Origin: an uncultured Verrucomicrobiales bacterium
Lineage (GTDB): Bacteria; Verrucomicrobiota; Verrucomicrobiia; Verrucomicrobiales; DEV007
Length of the DNA: 41,872 nt
Assembly: GCA_937891465.1 (NCBI GenBank)
Contig: CALAHF010000086.1
Coordinates: 1-41,872, forward strand
Reading direction: 5' to 3'
In this document: in pieces, positions 40,173 to 41,872 of the stretch
How the letters are laid out: each line of letters starts with the position of its first letter
How positions within the stretch are numbered: position 1 is the stretch's first letter
Program-made: the position numbers and the translations under genes
Notes under the pieces: generated by a model
The model's database searches: none
Seen by the model: only the letters and a program-made list of their open reading frames with translations
Told to the model about the DNA's origin: nothing

Positions 40173-41381
40173 TTACTTGTTGTCAAGCGCTGCGATGCCT
40201 GGCAACTCTTTGCCTTCAAGCAACTCAAGCGATGCGCCACCGCCGGTCGACATGTGATCCATCTTGTCACCGAATCCAAATTGGTTCGCTGCCGTAACCG
40301 AATCACCACCGCCGACAATCGTGATCGCTTTCTCGTTTTCAGCCATTGCTTTACCGACCGCTTTGGTGCCGATGTCGAAGCCGCGTTTTTCGAAAACACC
40401 CATCGGGCCATTCCAAATCACGGTGCCAGCACTTGCGATGACTTCAGCGAAATCTTTGCAAGCGACGTCGCCGATGTCGATGCCTTCACGATCCGCAGGA
40501 ACCGCCGTGCCTTCTTCGCCCCAAATGCCGGTGCACTCAGTCTCCGCATCATCGCAGAAATCAAGCGTGTGACGCGTGTCCGCTGGAAGGTGAAACGGCG
40601 TGTTGTTTTTCTCAGCCGTAGCCAAAATGCCGCGTGCCATTTCCATCGCTTCATCGGTGCGTTCAGCGAACGATTTGCCCATGTCATAGCCCTGCGCGAG
40701 ACGAAACGTGTTTGCCATGGCACCACCGATGATAAACGCATCGGCTTTTTCCATGAGGCGCTCGAGGATTTTGATTTTATCCGAAACCTTCGCTCCACCC
40801 ATGATCACGACGAACGGACGTGGCGGCACTTCGAGTTTATCGACCAAGTATTCGAGCTCTTTTTCGATAAGAAATCCCATCGCACTTTGCTCAACGTGAT
40901 CCGTCACGCCAGCCGTCGAAGCGTGCGCGCGGTGCGCCGTTCCGAAAGCATCGTTCACAAAAATATCAGCATTCGCCGCCAGCTGCTTGGCGAATTCAGG
41001 ATCGTTGTTGGTTTCACCCGCGTAAAAGCGAACGTTCTCGAGAAGCAACACTTCACCATTGTTCAGATCCACAACCGCAGCCGCCGCTTCATCACCGATG
41101 CAATCACCCGCGAACTTCACCGGAACCGAAATCAGCTCACCGAGACGATCCGCAACCGGCTTCAGAGAATCTTTAGGATTTTTCTCGCCATCAGGACGGC
41201 CGAGGTGAGACATCAGGATCACCTTCGCGCCGGCATCAACGAGATGCTGGATCGAAGGAAGCGCTCCTTGGATCCGTGAATCGTCAGTGATCGCGCCTTC
41301 TTTGTCCTGCGGGACATTAAAATCAACACGCATGAGAACGCGTTTCCCTGCGGGCGAAAGGTCTTTGATAGAAAGTTTCAT
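40173..41381 (-). CDS. pgk: Phosphoglycerate kinase
   Basis: Pgk makes ATP from 1,3-bisphosphoglycerate in glycolysis. Signatures: RVLMRVDFNVPQDKEG near the N-terminus, MSHLGRPDGE, NDAFGTAHRAHASTAG, the hinge GGAKVSDKIKILERLMEKAD with IIGGAMANTF, VIWNGPMGVFEKRGFD, and VGGGDSVTAANQFG. Length 402 is normal. ATG 41381 (MKLSIKDL) is the start; an in-frame TTG lies two codons upstream. It forms a single-gene unit ending in a strong terminator. No gap or tpi gene is adjacent in the window. Confidence 0.97.
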   Translation of the reverse strand: MKLSIKDLSPAGKRVLMRVDFNVPQDKEGAITDDSRIQGALPSIQHLVDAGAKVILMSHLGRPDGEKNPKDSLKPVADRLGELISVPVKFAGDCIGDEAAAAVVDLNNGEVLLLENVRFYAGETNNDPEFAKQLAANADIFVNDAFGTAHRAHASTAGVTDHVEQSAMGFLIEKELEYLVDKLEVPPRPFVVIMGGAKVSDKIKILERLMEKADAFIIGGAMANTFRLAQGYDMGKSFAERTDEAMEMARGILATAEKNNTPFHLPADTRHTLDFCDDAETECTGIWGEEGTAVPADREGIDIGDVACKDFAEVIASAGTVIWNGPMGVFEKRGFDIGTKAVGKAMAENEKAITIVGGGDSVTAANQFGFGDKMDHMSTGGGASLELLEGKELPGIAALDNK

Positions 41382-41691
41382 AATCAATCGTATTCGGCGG
41401 ACGATACTAATTGCGTGCGATTCCGCAACTTGGGATGTGGGTGGCGACGATTTTTCGGAATCGCATCGTCGAATCTCAATGCGTAACCCTTCGCGCCTGA
41501 CCTGCTTGGTGTCGAAATGCAGGAGGATTTTAAAGGGTAAAATTTCAATTTTGAATTGTTAATTGAAACGAGGGAACACGAAATCGCCCATGAATTGTAA
41601 ATCGTTTGAATCACGGAAGCTGTCTGGTCCTACGGTTTAGAAATTTAAACTTCTAAATTTGCCCTTTAAAATCTCCCGGTATTCCTTGCCG
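41382..41691. other. Intergenic region upstream of pgk
   Basis: No complete gene is visible. The stretch contains two AT-rich inverted repeats: TTTCAATT/AATTGAAA around 41546-41571 and TTTAGAA/TTCTAAA at 41635-41657. They may be operator-like or transcript hairpins, but nothing assigns a regulator. A promoter for pgk should lie in the first 100 bases; I could not fix its boxes. Confidence 0.35.
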
Positions 41692-41872
41692 GTGCCGGCA
41701 GGCACGATCGACCGGAACGCCTGGAATCCAGCCGATCCCGTCATTCCTCACAATCCACTTGTGCTTGACGATGATGGGAAGCTCGAGCTCTGCGGCGGTT
41801 CCTGCTCGCTGGAACTCGACGACGAAAATGACGACGAAAATGACGACGTGCTTGAAGGCTGCGAATCCATGC
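41692..41872 (+). CDS. Possible partial CDS at right edge, acidic product
   Basis: The plus frame read from GTG 41692 (or TTG 41686) gives VPAGTIDRNAWNPADPVIPH, then NPLVLDDDGKLELCGGSC and SLELDDENDDENDDVLEGCE, open to the window end. The composition (Pro/Asn/Asp turns, paired Cys, an Asp/Asn repeat) looks coding and differs from the opposite strand, which gives only a Ser-rich string. The start is uncertain, no ribosome site is seen and the gene is cut by the edge. Function unknown. Confidence 0.35.
   Translation, partial: MPAGTIDRNAWNPADPVIPHNPLVLDDDGKLELCGGSCSLELDDENDDENDDVLEGCESM

Noticed and set aside
40044-41279. A 411-residue plus-strand open frame
   Set aside because: It is antisense to pgk, whose product is unmistakable; the plus product is His/Arg-rich and matches no family.

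Overview
The window reads as a chromosomal segment of a Verrucomicrobia-like bacterium. The grounds are the gene families (a DUF1552 Tat-exported protein, a DUF5069-like protein, AlgI/AlgJ-type acyltransfer genes), weak or absent Shine-Dalgarno sequences, and a divided layout of many short operons on both strands. The phylum call is inference; no rRNA or tRNA gene was found to confirm it.

Layout. 1-1935: a membrane-protein gene cut by the left edge and two overlapping exported-protein genes. 2010-6064 (minus): the conserved rpmH-rnpA-yidD-yidC-jag cluster followed by rpoZ, with jag broken by one extra base. 6221-9847: a GNAT acetyltransferase, a frameshifted TPR gene, a small exported protein, bioD, and a DUF1552 protein. 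9908-12449 (minus): a MacB-type ABC exporter (ATPase and permease) behind a pseudopilin-like protein. 12539-13792: an IS5-type insertion sequence with a nonsense-mutated transposase. 13805-14162: a gene-free stretch with a strong plus-strand terminator and a candidate small RNA. 14163-17729 (minus): an OmpA-like protein, an ABC-type ATPase lacking nearly all catalytic residues, and RodA. 17828-21360: an amidohydrolase remnant, a YkgJ-type CxxCxxCC protein, an unknown gene, an HTH+metallo-beta-lactamase fusion and a MobA-FdhD fusion. 21520-29157: DUF5069-like, NHL propeller, DUF4241-like, glycosyltransferase, kdsD, coaB, lhgO and tilS. 29342-32888 (minus): a lipoprotein, serS and gnd. 33029-35649: a broken kinase-like gene, a small unknown gene, moaE, and an exported zincin. 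35815-39783: algI, a BamE-like anchored protein and an AlgJ/AlgX-like gene, a polysaccharide O-acetylation module. 40173-41381: pgk.

The most distinctive feature is a family of about 45-bp near-perfect palindromes (arms ACGATCCAATAGGGT / ACCCTATTGGATCGT or the ACGAACC variant). They occur about ten times, mostly between genes. One copy abuts the bioD start codon. One lies in frame inside a coding sequence, exactly at the MobA/FdhD junction, like the palindromic elements that enter reading frames in Rickettsia. One is split by the IS element, and rejoining its halves restores a 45-bp copy exactly.

Five genes are broken or remnant (jag, the TPR gene, the transposase, the kinase-like gene, the amidohydrolase). 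Two of these are single-base insertions, one of them in a G/C run, so sequencing error must be excluded before calling decay.
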